Assembly: GCF_905220415.1 (NCBI RefSeq)
Contig: NC_059550.1
Location: forward strand, 3,598,501 to 3,662,500
DNA from: Colias croceus
Lineage: Eukaryota > Arthropoda > Insecta > Lepidoptera > Pieridae
Direction of reading: 5' to 3'
Length of the DNA stretch: 64,000 bases
The position numbers were made by a program, and so were the translations under genes. A model generated the notes under the pieces. That model searched no databases and was not told where the DNA came from. It saw nothing but the letters and a program-made list of their open reading frames with translations. Of this stretch, positions 51,001 to 55,494 are shown piece after piece (the first letter of the stretch is position 1; every line of letters begins with the position of its first letter).

Positions 51001-51783
51001 ATATGTTTACGGCATTTGCATAGTTTTTCTTATTAAATATAACATTAGAATTTAGAGGGGTCTTTAAATTTGGGGATAAAATAGTAAAGTCGACAACCCT
51101 CAGGGAGTGACGATGCGTCATGCCACCCCAACGCACCCCTTGGTTACCCCCAAGTAAAACATCGATCGATCCCGCAACCACTACAGCCATGCGCAGAGCC
51201 GCCCTTTTTGTTTATAACACAATTTTATGTAATTTATTCCATTACCATTCCCCGAATGGATCCTTATAGTAATTCAAAGAACAAAATTTCTGCTAATTGT
51301 TTACAAATATGACTAAACCGATGATATCACTATAAGACAATTCACTAATTATTAACTGATAACAAATACTCACTGGCACTCGTTCATAATTTCTTCCTGC
51401 GAACGAACTTGCACCGGCGCCAGTTTCTCCACGCTCTCCTCGTAGTTGCCGAAGCACTTGGTGATCTTCTCGTCGAACGTGTTCACCAGATCCTCCAGCG
51501 AGCCCGAGAAAGTCTCCGTAAAATTATCTCCCTCACCATTTTGCATATTATCCTGTTTACACTTCACCGGTTTCGGTTCATCATTATCGTTTATTTTGTT
51601 GGAGTCAGTTTTCATTATGACTATTTCACTTTTTAGGTTGTTGATGTTATTGAATTTTATGTCATTGCCGTTGATAGTTTTCTGCGGAAAGTCCGCAGTG
51701 GAGAGACAATCGTCAGCATCTTCGATTTGGGCAAGCGGCGCCTCGAATTCGAGTTCGGCCATCCTGCTAGCCGACTCTCGCAT
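7575..51783 (-). CDS. Unc-76: Unc-76 / FEZ family kinesin-1 adaptor, complete, seven coding exons
   Basis: Coding exons in transcript order are 51783-51374, 15776-15668, 13296-13165, 12000-11880, 9807-9548, 8373-8298 and 7657-7575. All borders are GT-AG and phases agree, giving 1191 nt and 396 residues, close to human FEZ1 (about 392). FEZ hallmarks are SLEDLVNTFDEKITKCF (95-111), LAPVQ, MWWTITGNFGNILPIDW (exon 2), VIQEIDDMMQ (exon 4), a charged coiled-coil-like stretch with REFSETLIAELAHRDELEYE (exon 5), and the C-terminus VPTLLTDYILKVLCPT. FEZ/Unc-76 proteins bind kinesin heavy chain and support axonal transport, outgrowth and fasciculation, so a cytosolic, mainly neuronal role is expected. 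Met1 and Met8 (start of MAELEFEAPLAQ, 51762) are both possible starts. Met8 resembles the family N-terminus better. Intron 1 is 35.6 kb and rich in mobile DNA, and the others are 0.6-2.4 kb. Confidence 0.95.
8084..8179 (+). pseudogene. Isolated THAP zinc-finger N-terminus, antisense in Unc-76 intron 6
   Basis: A 31-codon frame starts MPSCVLRYCTNN and continues to KCKGITFIG, where a consensus donor GTAAGT begins at 8160. Read through, it stops at 8179. The spacing M-P-x-C-x4-C and a GITF block about 20 residues later fit the first part of a THAP C2CH DNA-binding domain, which in many insect genes is split by an intron at this point. No second exon carrying the remaining Cys/His ligands or the AVPTIF-like motif was found nearby on this strand. 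It is most likely a remnant of a transposon (P-element-like transposases carry THAP domains) or of a THAP gene. Function cannot be inferred. Confidence 0.5.
8188..8219. repeat. Perfect 13 bp stem, 6 bp loop hairpin
   Basis: AATCTGTGCGCCA is followed by six A and then by its exact reverse complement. The GC-rich stem stands out in AT-rich intron sequence and lies just after the THAP-like fragment. Confidence 0.85.
8298..8373 (-). CDS. Unc-76: Unc-76 coding exon 6
   Basis: Encodes YLTTVIPFHLDNGPPDNQSL to QVLIK (residues 345-369), matching the FEZ1 YLNTVIPY block. It follows exon 5 directly in phase. No intervening exon was needed or seen. Confidence 0.94.
8651..8834 (-). repeat. Lepidopteran interspersed repeat fragment (retroposon-like tail)
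   Basis: It begins with the GC-rich motif GGCCCGGCTTCGCCCG and ends TATAATATTAGTATAG. Inside is the CAAATTTCATCAAAATCGG block shared by many lepidopteran interspersed repeats. Similar motifs recur near 14.3, 56.9 and 57.9 kb. No family name is assigned. Confidence 0.65.
9085..9243. mobile_element. Short Tc1/mariner-like MITE with ACAGGGTG ends
   Basis: The 159 bp starts ACAGGGTG and ends ACACCCTGT. The terminal arms (AATCGTAAAGTGT against ACACTTAACGATTAC) are imperfect inverted repeats, and TA lies at both flanks. Its right 110 bp matches the right outer arm of the fold-back element at 19.47-19.58 kb, sharing blocks such as ATATCAGTTTAAAGTTT and ATCGCCTGTGCACACT. It is therefore a deletion derivative or relative of that element. 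It has no coding capacity. Confidence 0.7.
9548..9807 (-). CDS. Unc-76: Unc-76 coding exon 5 (coiled-coil region)
   Basis: Encodes residues 258-344, LRHLSLAQLNEIFMELE through ELEYEKELKNTFISLLLAVQ and a basic KKKR stretch to TTAEPK. It aligns with the FEZ1 coiled coil that mediates dimerisation and partner binding. In-frame continuity with exon 4 creates Lys258 at the junction. Confidence 0.95.
9808..11879 (-). other. Unc-76 intron 4
   Basis: A 2.1 kb AT-rich intron. The open frame at 10609-10809 is AT-biased and unlike any family I know. No repeat or conserved element was recognised. Confidence 0.7.
11880..12000 (-). CDS. Unc-76: Unc-76 coding exon 4
   Basis: Encodes VIQEIDDMMQETPSSEGD and on to LSSPLYED (residues 218-257). 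The VIxEIxxMMQ block is diagnostic of FEZ proteins. Ends in phase 1. Confidence 0.94.
12001..13164 (-). other. Unc-76 intron 3
   Basis: A 1.2 kb intron. Its only structure is a diverged motif around CGATCTCTG that recurs three times near its 5' (high-coordinate) end. Confidence 0.7.
12834..13124. repeat. Three diverged copies of a CGATCTCTG motif
   Basis: Related 15-mers lie at 12834 (GGACGATCTCTGTCA), 12923 (GAACGATCTCTGCCA) and 13110 (GAGCGATCTCTGCAA). The last two are followed at variable distance by AAAAGCTGC. They look like decayed copies of a small duplicated unit. Confidence 0.5.
13165..13296 (-). CDS. Unc-76: Unc-76 coding exon 3
   Basis: Encodes residues 174-217, SAMTPDDEIHSSEDEAVASD then LDMHALILGGLHQD to VKTADE. 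Acidic linker before the conserved exon 4 block. Both borders are phase 0. Confidence 0.93.
14089..14589 (+). repeat. Interspersed repeat, copy 1 of a same-orientation pair
   Basis: Starts ACTAGCTTCCGCCCGCGAC. It contains AAGTTTCATCGAAATCGAAC, a GACA microsatellite (about 14417-14453) and the block GGTTTGGTATCGATCCAG. It ends in TTTATTATATGTATAGAT. It matches 14699-15200 almost base for base. A shorter relative lies in reverse at 57780-58087 in a DnaJ-60 intron. Confidence 0.8.
14699..15200 (+). repeat. Interspersed repeat, copy 2 of a same-orientation pair
   Basis: Near-identical to copy 1, with a longer GACA run (about 15030-15073) and a TTTA microsatellite just before it. The high similarity suggests either recent insertions of one family or a local duplication of about 610 bp. 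Confidence 0.8.
15668..15776 (-). CDS. Unc-76: Unc-76 coding exon 2
   Basis: Encodes residues 137-173, Q then MWWTITGNFGNILPIDW and SFSRKMHIPTLNLSDKK. The first full codon after the junction is ATG, so an alternative upstream exon could start translation here. Confidence 0.95.
15777..17455. other. Intron 1 segment without recognisable features
   Basis: AT-rich sequence. Nothing coding, repeated or structured stood out. Confidence 0.5.
17456..17560 (+). repeat. Interspersed repeat fragment
   Basis: Starts TAGCTGTGCCCGCGACTTCG, the GC-rich head common to many lepidopteran retroposon-derived repeats, and continues through GATAAAAAGTACCCTATTA. Truncated. Confidence 0.6.
18106..19580. mobile_element. 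Fold-back DNA element with orientation-switching minisatellite
   Basis: Outer arms of roughly 260-290 bp are inverted copies: the left arm begins AAGTGTGCACAG (18106) and the right arm ends CTGTGCACACT, then GAACGATTACACCCTGT (19580). Arm landmarks include ATATCAGTTTAAAGTTT and TTGCGAAGTAATTAAAGCAG and their complements on the left. Between the arms, from about 18370 to 19310, runs a degenerate minisatellite built on GGAAAATGCCTGG and GGAAAATGTCC. It is in reverse orientation up to about 18662 and forward afterwards. The forward block (about 645 bp) is twice the reverse block (about 290 bp). The right tip resembles the MITE at 9085-9243, and the left tip lacks the ACAGGGTG end. Long open frames in several frames here are by-products of the repeat. 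No transposase is present. Confidence 0.85.
18370..19310. repeat. Degenerate minisatellite, two divergent blocks
   Basis: Units of about 11-13 bp alternate between GGAAAATGCCTGG, GGAAAATGTCC and GGAAAATATCC. The polarity reverses at about 18662, so the array as a whole can fold on itself. Confidence 0.88.
19581..20345. other. Intron 1 segment, nothing firm
   Basis: AT-rich. A short motif ACGCCATCTAG (19699) is related in reverse to the GATGGCGC motifs of the next repeat pair. No gene seen. Confidence 0.45.
20346..20690. repeat. Diverged tandem duplication, unit about 175-193 bp
   Basis: Copy 1 begins near 20346 and copy 2 near 20521. Anchors in order are TTTCCAATA, CATGGATGGCGCTGTT (20381) against CATAGATGGCGCTGTT (20574), GTTTCTCT, and a weakly conserved end TCTGGATA against GCTAGATA. 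Divergence is substantial, so the duplication is old. Confidence 0.65.
20760..21050 (+). repeat. Interspersed repeat fragment with ACAGACAAACAG run
   Basis: Contains CAAACATACAGACAAACAGA and the ending TTTTATTATATGTATAGATA, like the ends of the repeats at 14.1-15.2 kb. It is a related but diverged family member. Confidence 0.6.
21051..23792. other. Intron 1 segment without assigned features
   Basis: A less AT-rich patch at about 21440-21720 includes a 104-codon open frame (21407-21721) with no recognisable family or splice context. It could be conserved regulatory DNA or chance. The rest is featureless. Confidence 0.4.
23793..25071 (-). mobile_element. Decayed mariner transposon
   Basis: Terminal inverted repeats CACACTGAAAGTTTTGCGT (23795-23813) and the complement of CACACTAAAAGTTTTGCGT (25051-25069) differ at one base in 19. 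The length of about 1.28 kb is typical of mariner. The interior holds a broken transposase on the minus strand. Confidence 0.85.
23856..24900 (-). pseudogene. Mariner transposase pseudogene
   Basis: The last 119 codons are open (24215-23856) and carry the second and third catalytic Asp blocks HHDSASAHTA and SPNLAPCDFFLFPK, with the D34D spacing of mariner. Upstream, the region around 24350-24470 reads IVTGYE where active mariners have a GDE motif, so the first catalytic Asp is Tyr. Stops and frame changes interrupt the N-terminal half; pieces such as a YAEFHRGRVSLHDE-like stretch remain. Transposition activity is therefore not expected. It lies on the same strand as Unc-76, inside intron 1, and the many lesions point to an old insertion. 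Confidence 0.85.
25072..27067. other. Intron 1 segment with a possible decayed coding stretch
   Basis: AT-rich. At about 26037-26165 the plus strand reads DDADGELEVVVYEMLNLHEQ before a stop, and at about 26180-26300 LNELEERKGHPHSFQHPTLM before another. The composition looks coding-like, but I recognise no family. It may be a dead transposon gene. Confidence 0.35.
27068..27987 (-). CDS. Two-exon gene resembling a piggyBac transposase N-terminus, nested in Unc-76 intron 1
   Basis: Exon b (27600-27068) encodes an acidic, low-complexity start (MSRNLLDDQIAKALQALESS, 27592) and ends TPINYFYKLFPDELVENK then TGA. The W...TPxxYFxxLFxDEL pattern resembles the start of the piggyBac (DDE_Tnp_1_7) domain, just before the catalytic core, which is absent. 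Upstream exon a (27987 or 27957 to 27807) ends in AAAG/GTATGT and joins exon b in frame. It adds a Cys-rich segment with VEDCFRQRCFSCECGVRC, giving 237 or 227 residues. An AATAAA overlaps the stop codon. The protein could be a domesticated piggyBac fragment, a truncated transposase that can still bind partners or DNA, or a relic. Same strand as its host gene. No TTAA-flanked terminal repeats were identified. Confidence 0.45.
27988..28815. other. Intron 1 segment without assigned features
   Basis: Open frames at 28000-28206 and 28426-28608 (minus) match nothing known to me. No structure recognised. Confidence 0.4.
28816..30708. mobile_element. Outer segment bounded by TGCACGCCTCATAA inverted repeats
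   Basis: TGCACGCCTCATAA at 28816-28829 is exactly inverted at 30695-30708. The 1.9 kb between contains common lepidopteran repeat text (CTTGGACGTCCGTGTGTC near 29048 and GTGGGGCCACAAGAAAAATA near 30563) and the nested element at 29307-30455. The segment TTTTATATTTATAGTGTA occurs on both sides of the nested element, at about 29288 and 30638. No coding region. Confidence 0.55.
29307..30455. mobile_element. Nested inverted-repeat element studded with TAATTCTGTGA motifs
   Basis: The 28 bp ends are inverted repeats that match at 24 of 28 positions (left GTAGGGTCGACTCATC, right end complement GTAGGGTAAACTCACC). The motif TAATTCTGTGAC or close variants recurs in both orientations, near both ends and inside (29322, about 29499, 29520-29560, 29855, 30017, 30420-30440). 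The 1149 bp has no open frame of note. It is a large MITE-like element of unknown superfamily, and target-site duplication is not obvious. Confidence 0.7.
30709..34198. other. Intron 1 segment without assigned features
   Basis: AT-rich. Around 32030-32160 lies a less AT-rich patch with a good insect initiator match (ATCAGTCGCAG near 32082, plus strand), with no gene recognisable downstream. The 31602-31874 open frame looks like chance. Confidence 0.4.
34199..34324 (+). pseudogene. Second THAP-like N-terminal fragment
   Basis: A 41-codon frame starts MVRYCAVYGCISSEKREFFF and ends in TGA. M-V-x-x-C-x4-C is the typical start of THAP domains, as in THAP1. The expected later ligands (C-x2-H) and the AVPTIF-like motif are missing. 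Short inverted CGGACACTC blocks lie at about 34002 and 34350, which may bound a small non-autonomous element. It is antisense to Unc-76 in intron 1. The assignment rests on a short match and is tentative. Confidence 0.35.
34325..36321. other. Intron 1 segment without assigned features
   Basis: AT-rich, no coding or repeat structure recognised. Confidence 0.45.
36322..36530 (+). repeat. Lepidopteran interspersed repeat (GCGGGCGAAGCCGCGGGCGG tail)
   Basis: Contains AGTATAAAACAAAGTCGCTT, TAAAACTACGCAACGG, AATAGATAGAGTGATTCAAG and a GC-rich tail ending AAGCTAGTATAAAATA. This is a widespread lepidopteran repeat pattern. Non-coding. Confidence 0.75.
36531..38514. other. Intron 1 segment without assigned features
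   Basis: AT-rich. The 36435-36704 minus open frame overlaps the preceding repeat and is not considered a gene. Confidence 0.5.
38515..38693. mobile_element. 173 bp near-perfect palindromic MITE with TTA duplications
   Basis: The element (38518-38690) begins AGCCTTGTTTCCACTTGAGC and ends in its exact complement. About 71 bp of each arm pairs with one mismatch, and weaker pairing continues to the centre near 38604. TTA flanks both ends (38515-38517 and 38691-38693), which suits PIF/Harbinger-type target duplications (TWA), although TTA could also occur by chance. It contains nested copies of GAGCATGCTC and GAGCGGCTC and is much more GC-rich than its surroundings. Confidence 0.85.
45825..45890 (-). 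repeat. Short interspersed repeat fragment
   Basis: Contains ACGCCCCGCGGCTTAGCTTG and ACAAAAAATAGCCT, a decayed version of the GC-rich retroposon head seen elsewhere in the window. Confidence 0.5.
47946..48140 (+). repeat. Interspersed repeat fragment related to the one at 1.1 kb
   Basis: Contains TCTGTTTGTCTGTATGGATG, ATCATCACGCTATGAC and AATAGGAGCGAAGCAATGCG. The CACGCTA(C/T)GACxAAxAGGAG block also occurs near 1230. Confidence 0.6.
48856..49768. mobile_element. Inverted-repeat element studded with TAACGCCC motifs
   Basis: The 26 bp ends are inverted repeats matching at about 19-20 positions: the left starts TAAGGTATG and the right complement TAAGGTAGA, and both end AATTAACGCCC. Inside, TAACGCCC or its complement GGGCGTTA, with close variants, occurs about eight times. 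These sites include 48873, 48892, 49226, 49242, about 49265, 49547, 49575 and 49743. The rest of the 913 bp is AT-rich and non-coding. Its plan (terminal repeats plus a short motif repeated inside) parallels the element at 29307-30455 but uses a different motif. Confidence 0.65.
49769..51373. other. Intron 1 segment next to exon 1
   Basis: Mostly AT-rich. A GC-richer patch at 51100-51205 (CCACCCCAACGCACCCCTTG) close to exon 1 could be regulatory. Open frames at 49989-50321 and 50942-51190 are not recognised. Confidence 0.4.
51374..51783 (-). CDS. Unc-76: Unc-76 coding exon 1 (N-terminus)
   Basis: Encodes residues 1-136. MAELEFEAPLAQIED begins at Met8 and is followed by a variable Asn/Asp/Lys-rich linker. 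The conserved SLEDLVNTFDEKITKCF and LAPVQVRSQEEIMNEC complete it. The donor is CCA/GTGAGT. A plus-strand open frame over the same bases (51446-51835) is antisense shadow. Confidence 0.94.
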
Positions 51784-52060
51784 GACCGTACGTCTACTCG
51801 CGCAGTTTACCGCGCGAAAACTGAATTTAATTTAGTGTAAGTGCGCACTGCGCACTCTACACTCTACAGTCTACAGTCTACACTACGCACTGCGCTCAAG
51901 CTCAACGCTCGTGGCTAGCGGATCGCGCCGCTCGCACTGCCACGCCACGCACTGCGCTCATCGGCTCAAGCTTAACGCTGCACACAGCTTTCATTCGCTC
52001 AAACTTCTAACTTCAGTGCACTGTGCAATTAGCTAGTAGAGTAAACTGAAAAATCGTAAC
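51784..52060 (-). promoter_or_regulatory. Unc-76 5' UTR and likely promoter region
   Basis: A GC-rich block with short repeats (CTACACTCTACAGTCTACAG, and CGCACTGCGCTCA at 51886 and 51950) lies immediately upstream of the start codons. No TATA box is seen. An initiator-like TCAGT on the minus strand sits near 52045. A TATA-less promoter is inferred, and the exact start is unknown. Confidence 0.45.
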
Positions 52061-52214
52061 TTTGCAACTTTAGAATGGTATGCGGCATACCTATTTGAAT
52101 TTTAAATTAATTATGTACTTAGATTTTTTTTTGTAAGTACCTACAACGTTATAAACTTTCCGCGGAATAAATAAATAGGTAGGTAGCATGGTAGGTAGTT
52201 ACCTTCTTTATGAC

Positions 52215-52270
52215 ATCTCAAAGAAATAAAATATAAATATCAATCTCAAAGAAATAAAATATAAATATCA
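52215..52270. repeat. Perfect 28 bp tandem duplication upstream of Unc-76
   Basis: The unit beginning ATCTCAAAGAAATAAAAT occurs twice without mismatch (52215-52242 and 52243-52270). Being perfect, it is probably recent. Confidence 0.85.
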
Positions 52271-53983
52271 TAGGTAAGCGAAAAAAGCTAAACTTTTAGA
52301 TAGCTGAGCAAATAAATACAAACGCTGCAAACTAGGTATTTCGTCGTTTCTATAAATGCAATGTTGTTGTAGTTGTTATTATTCAACCCGATTGTACCTA
52401 AGTATATAATATTAGGTAACTAATTACCTATCCTAAATAAAAATATAAAGCACACCAATTTTTACGCATATTTAACAACAAAATACCTCAGAAATCTAAT
52501 AACAAGTATCTTATAAATTTATAATTGATCAATATATTGTTTTCTTGAAAGTTAAAAGATAAAATTTGTCTTTGCAGGTAAGATTCGATATTACTAAAGG
52601 TAAAGACACAACAAAAATGAAACACAAAACTATATATTTTGAATTACATTTTGTCTTTGTACTTATTTACAGGTACCAAATTTAAAGTTTTCTAATCATT
52701 AGAAATTAGAATCGTAAATATAAATTAAATCGAATTTTATTAATAAAAAAAATGTGGGCGTGTACTACCTAGTGTACACACGTAAGAAATGAAACGACTT
52801 TACAGAAATACAATCACGCGTGGTAGGGATAAGAGAAAGAAGGCGGAAAAATGTCACGCGTAACGAAAAAATGTTACACTAAATTTTTTTCCAACCCCGA
52901 TAAAGAAGTTTCACTTCAATAATTGTGTTTATTAGTCATCCTATAGCATACTTTGATAGATAATGTATTAGATTTTCACCTTATGAATATGATATTGAGA
53001 ATGTACCTATTGGATACCCCATTTGAAATGCCTCCGTTATTTTAATTATTTTTGAAGTAAATTACATTCTTTTGTTTAAAAAAAATGTACATATGTTAAA
53101 TAAGTTAAAAGATTTTAAATTGTCATTATATTAAAATATACAATATTTATAGCTAACCAATGTTATTTCGAAGGTAAATTTAAAGGTTTAGGCTAATGGT
53201 TTAGGTAAAAGTATGTACTTACTAAACATGTTTAGTTAGTCAATTAAAAATAAAATTTCACTGCGTGTATTTCTTAAATTTACCTATACGTACCTACAAG
53301 ATCTCACTGCTAAATCCTGCAAATCTGATGACGAATAAATTCTTTTTTTCTGAAATTAATTGCAGCGGTTGGCTTGACCCTTGACGTTGTGGCTTAGCTG
53401 TGGCGGCGGGGATGTACGTAATTTTTTTTATGTGTAATATTTTCGTGAATAAAACAACCTGCAAATACCTATGATTATTTTTCCCGCGTATTTAGATAAC
53501 TATTATTTTTGCACTTATTTAGGATATTAGCAGCATGTAGTTATAGCGATAAGTGAAATGATGAGAGGATTGCTGCGCATGGATAAGGTAAAAAATTGCG
53601 TCCGATATACAATGATTAATGCTCTAAGCTGCAGGGTGATATAGGTAAACCAGAATCTGATGGCAAATAGGGAAATCAAAATTTTGAGTGTGCAACCCTA
53701 GGGAAAATGGACTGAACGATCTTGATACTGCTTATTTTTTAGTTTGTTCTCAATATCATTAGTCACATTACATAAGTGGACAATACTGTACTTAATAATG
53801 AGATATCCACTTAATATTATGTAGGTACATACTTACATGTATAACATACATATTACTTTTATACAGGTAATACATATTATTATTTACACATACCTATATT
53901 AATTGTATGTTCATTATCATTATGCCATGTGAAAATATCGATGTTATATCGATAGAAAACTAGACTGCTTATATTTTTTTCTA

Positions 53984-54150
53984 TACAAATATTATAAAGA
54001 GGAAAGGTTTGATTTTTTGTTTGTTTGTTTGTATGAATTGAATAGGCTCCGAAACTACTTGGCAGATTTGAAAAATTCTTTCACTGTTGGAAAGCTACAT
54101 CATTTCTGAGTGACATAGGCTATATTTCATTTTCAAAAAAAATAGGCATC
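53984..54150 (+). repeat. Interspersed repeat fragment related to the one at 1.1 kb
   Basis: CTATACAAATATTATAAAGA opens it. TTTGTTTGTTTGTATGAATT and TTGAAAAATTCTTTCACTG follow. It has the same family layout as 1098-1262. Confidence 0.7.
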
Positions 54151-54532
54151 CTTACTAAAATTACGATAACGTAATCCAAGGTGTGAAAAAAATATCAAAA
54201 AACTACCTTACATCGCGTGCGCTGCGAAAACTGTTGATGATAGAACAAAATGATATACTACATTTTTTTAGAACACACCATTGTCTACAAAAAATCAGCG
54301 GCAGCATATCTCTAACTATTACAGTCATGTCACAATAAGCGTTTTTTTATTGAAAAAAAGAAATTAAAATACCACCGCTACAAAAAGCTCTTTATTTGTA
54401 CCTTGGTATTAACCCTTATCAAAATAAATGATGTATTATTTAATATTATATAATATTTTAATAGCCATAAATATTACACTGTTTTTAGCTTTGTTGATTC
54501 TACACGTTGGGAAATGTAATACCTATAATAAA

Positions 54533-54740
54533 TGCGAAAGTTTGTGAGGATGGATGTACCTACTCACTCTTTCACGCAAATACTACTGAAGATTACATTG
54601 AAATTTAGTATACATAATTATATAGAGGGTAACTTGGATAAACATATATGTATATCCCGGAAATCCCACAGGAACGGGAACTATGCGGGTTTTTTTAAAC
54701 GCGGGCGAATCCGCGGGCGGAATGCTAGTATAAAATAAAA
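54533..54740 (+). repeat. Interspersed repeat fragment with GC-rich tail
   Basis: Contains GCGAAAGTTTGTGAGGATGG, GAGGGTAACTTGGAT, ATCCCGGAAATCCCACAGG and CGCGGGCGAATCCGCGGGCG. The repeat at 56778-57003 is the same family in the opposite orientation. Confidence 0.75.
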
Positions 54741-55494
54741 TAAAAATAAAATAAAACTATGTTTATTTTCGTAAGTATTAACAGATACACACATTATAAA
54801 ATTGACTTGGACAGCTTGGACTTGACGAATAGCCGTATTGGAAACTCCTGTAATAAGTTTCCATAAAATTATATTCCAATCAATAAACAATATTATAGTT
54901 ACCTACATTTAATATTTTTTAATTGAAAGTATCAAAGCGGGTAAGTCCAATTAACCAATAAAATCTTCTAAATTGAAAATTGTGATGTGTTTGACCCTTC
55001 TTCATCAAATATTTTTCTATACACATTATAAACAACACCTCTTGCTTGTGATCGCAGCAGCTTTTTCGACATTATCGAAGATTTTTTAGACAAAATCCTA
55101 AAAATTATTTATCAACTGCAAAAAAGACAAATAATTTGACAACCAATTGGATAGTTGCATGGAACTATAGTCATATAGTTGTCAAATAAGTTGCCACATG
55201 AAAATCTTTTATTTCTTAAATATAAATATGCCATCAGATTCTGGTAGACCTATAGCTTAGTAATTTTTTTTTGTTGGATTTCAGAACGCGTTCTTAAACT
55301 TTATTTGCAACTAAAGATTTTTTACCATCTGTTTCTTCTAAAAATATATAATCTGTCTATTGACATTGACACATGACTGATGACATTGAAAGTTTGTCAA
55401 TTGCCTTTAAATTTTAAAAAATGGAAATTGCCAAATAACAACAAATATGTTTTAATTCATTAATCATTTTACATTTAGGATTTACAAAATCGTT

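Larger units (their letters stand above)
15777..51373 (-). other. Unc-76 intron 1 (35.6 kb)
   Basis: The donor follows codon 136 and the acceptor precedes Gln137. The intron hosts a fold-back element, a decayed mariner, a piggyBac-like gene, several MITE-like elements and repeat fragments, listed separately. A large first intron is common for neuronal genes with distributed enhancers, but no enhancer can be identified from sequence alone. Confidence 0.85.
52271..55494. other. Divergent intergenic region between Unc-76 and DnaJ-60
   Basis: AT-rich spacer with two repeat fragments (53984-54150 and 54533-54740). Near its right end, TGACATTGACACATGACTGA and nearby TGACATTGA repeats precede the DnaJ-60 start and may belong to its promoter. 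No further gene seen. Confidence 0.5.

Noticed and set aside
51409..51835. Plus-strand frames of 75 and 129 codons
   Set aside because: Antisense shadow of Unc-76 exon 1.
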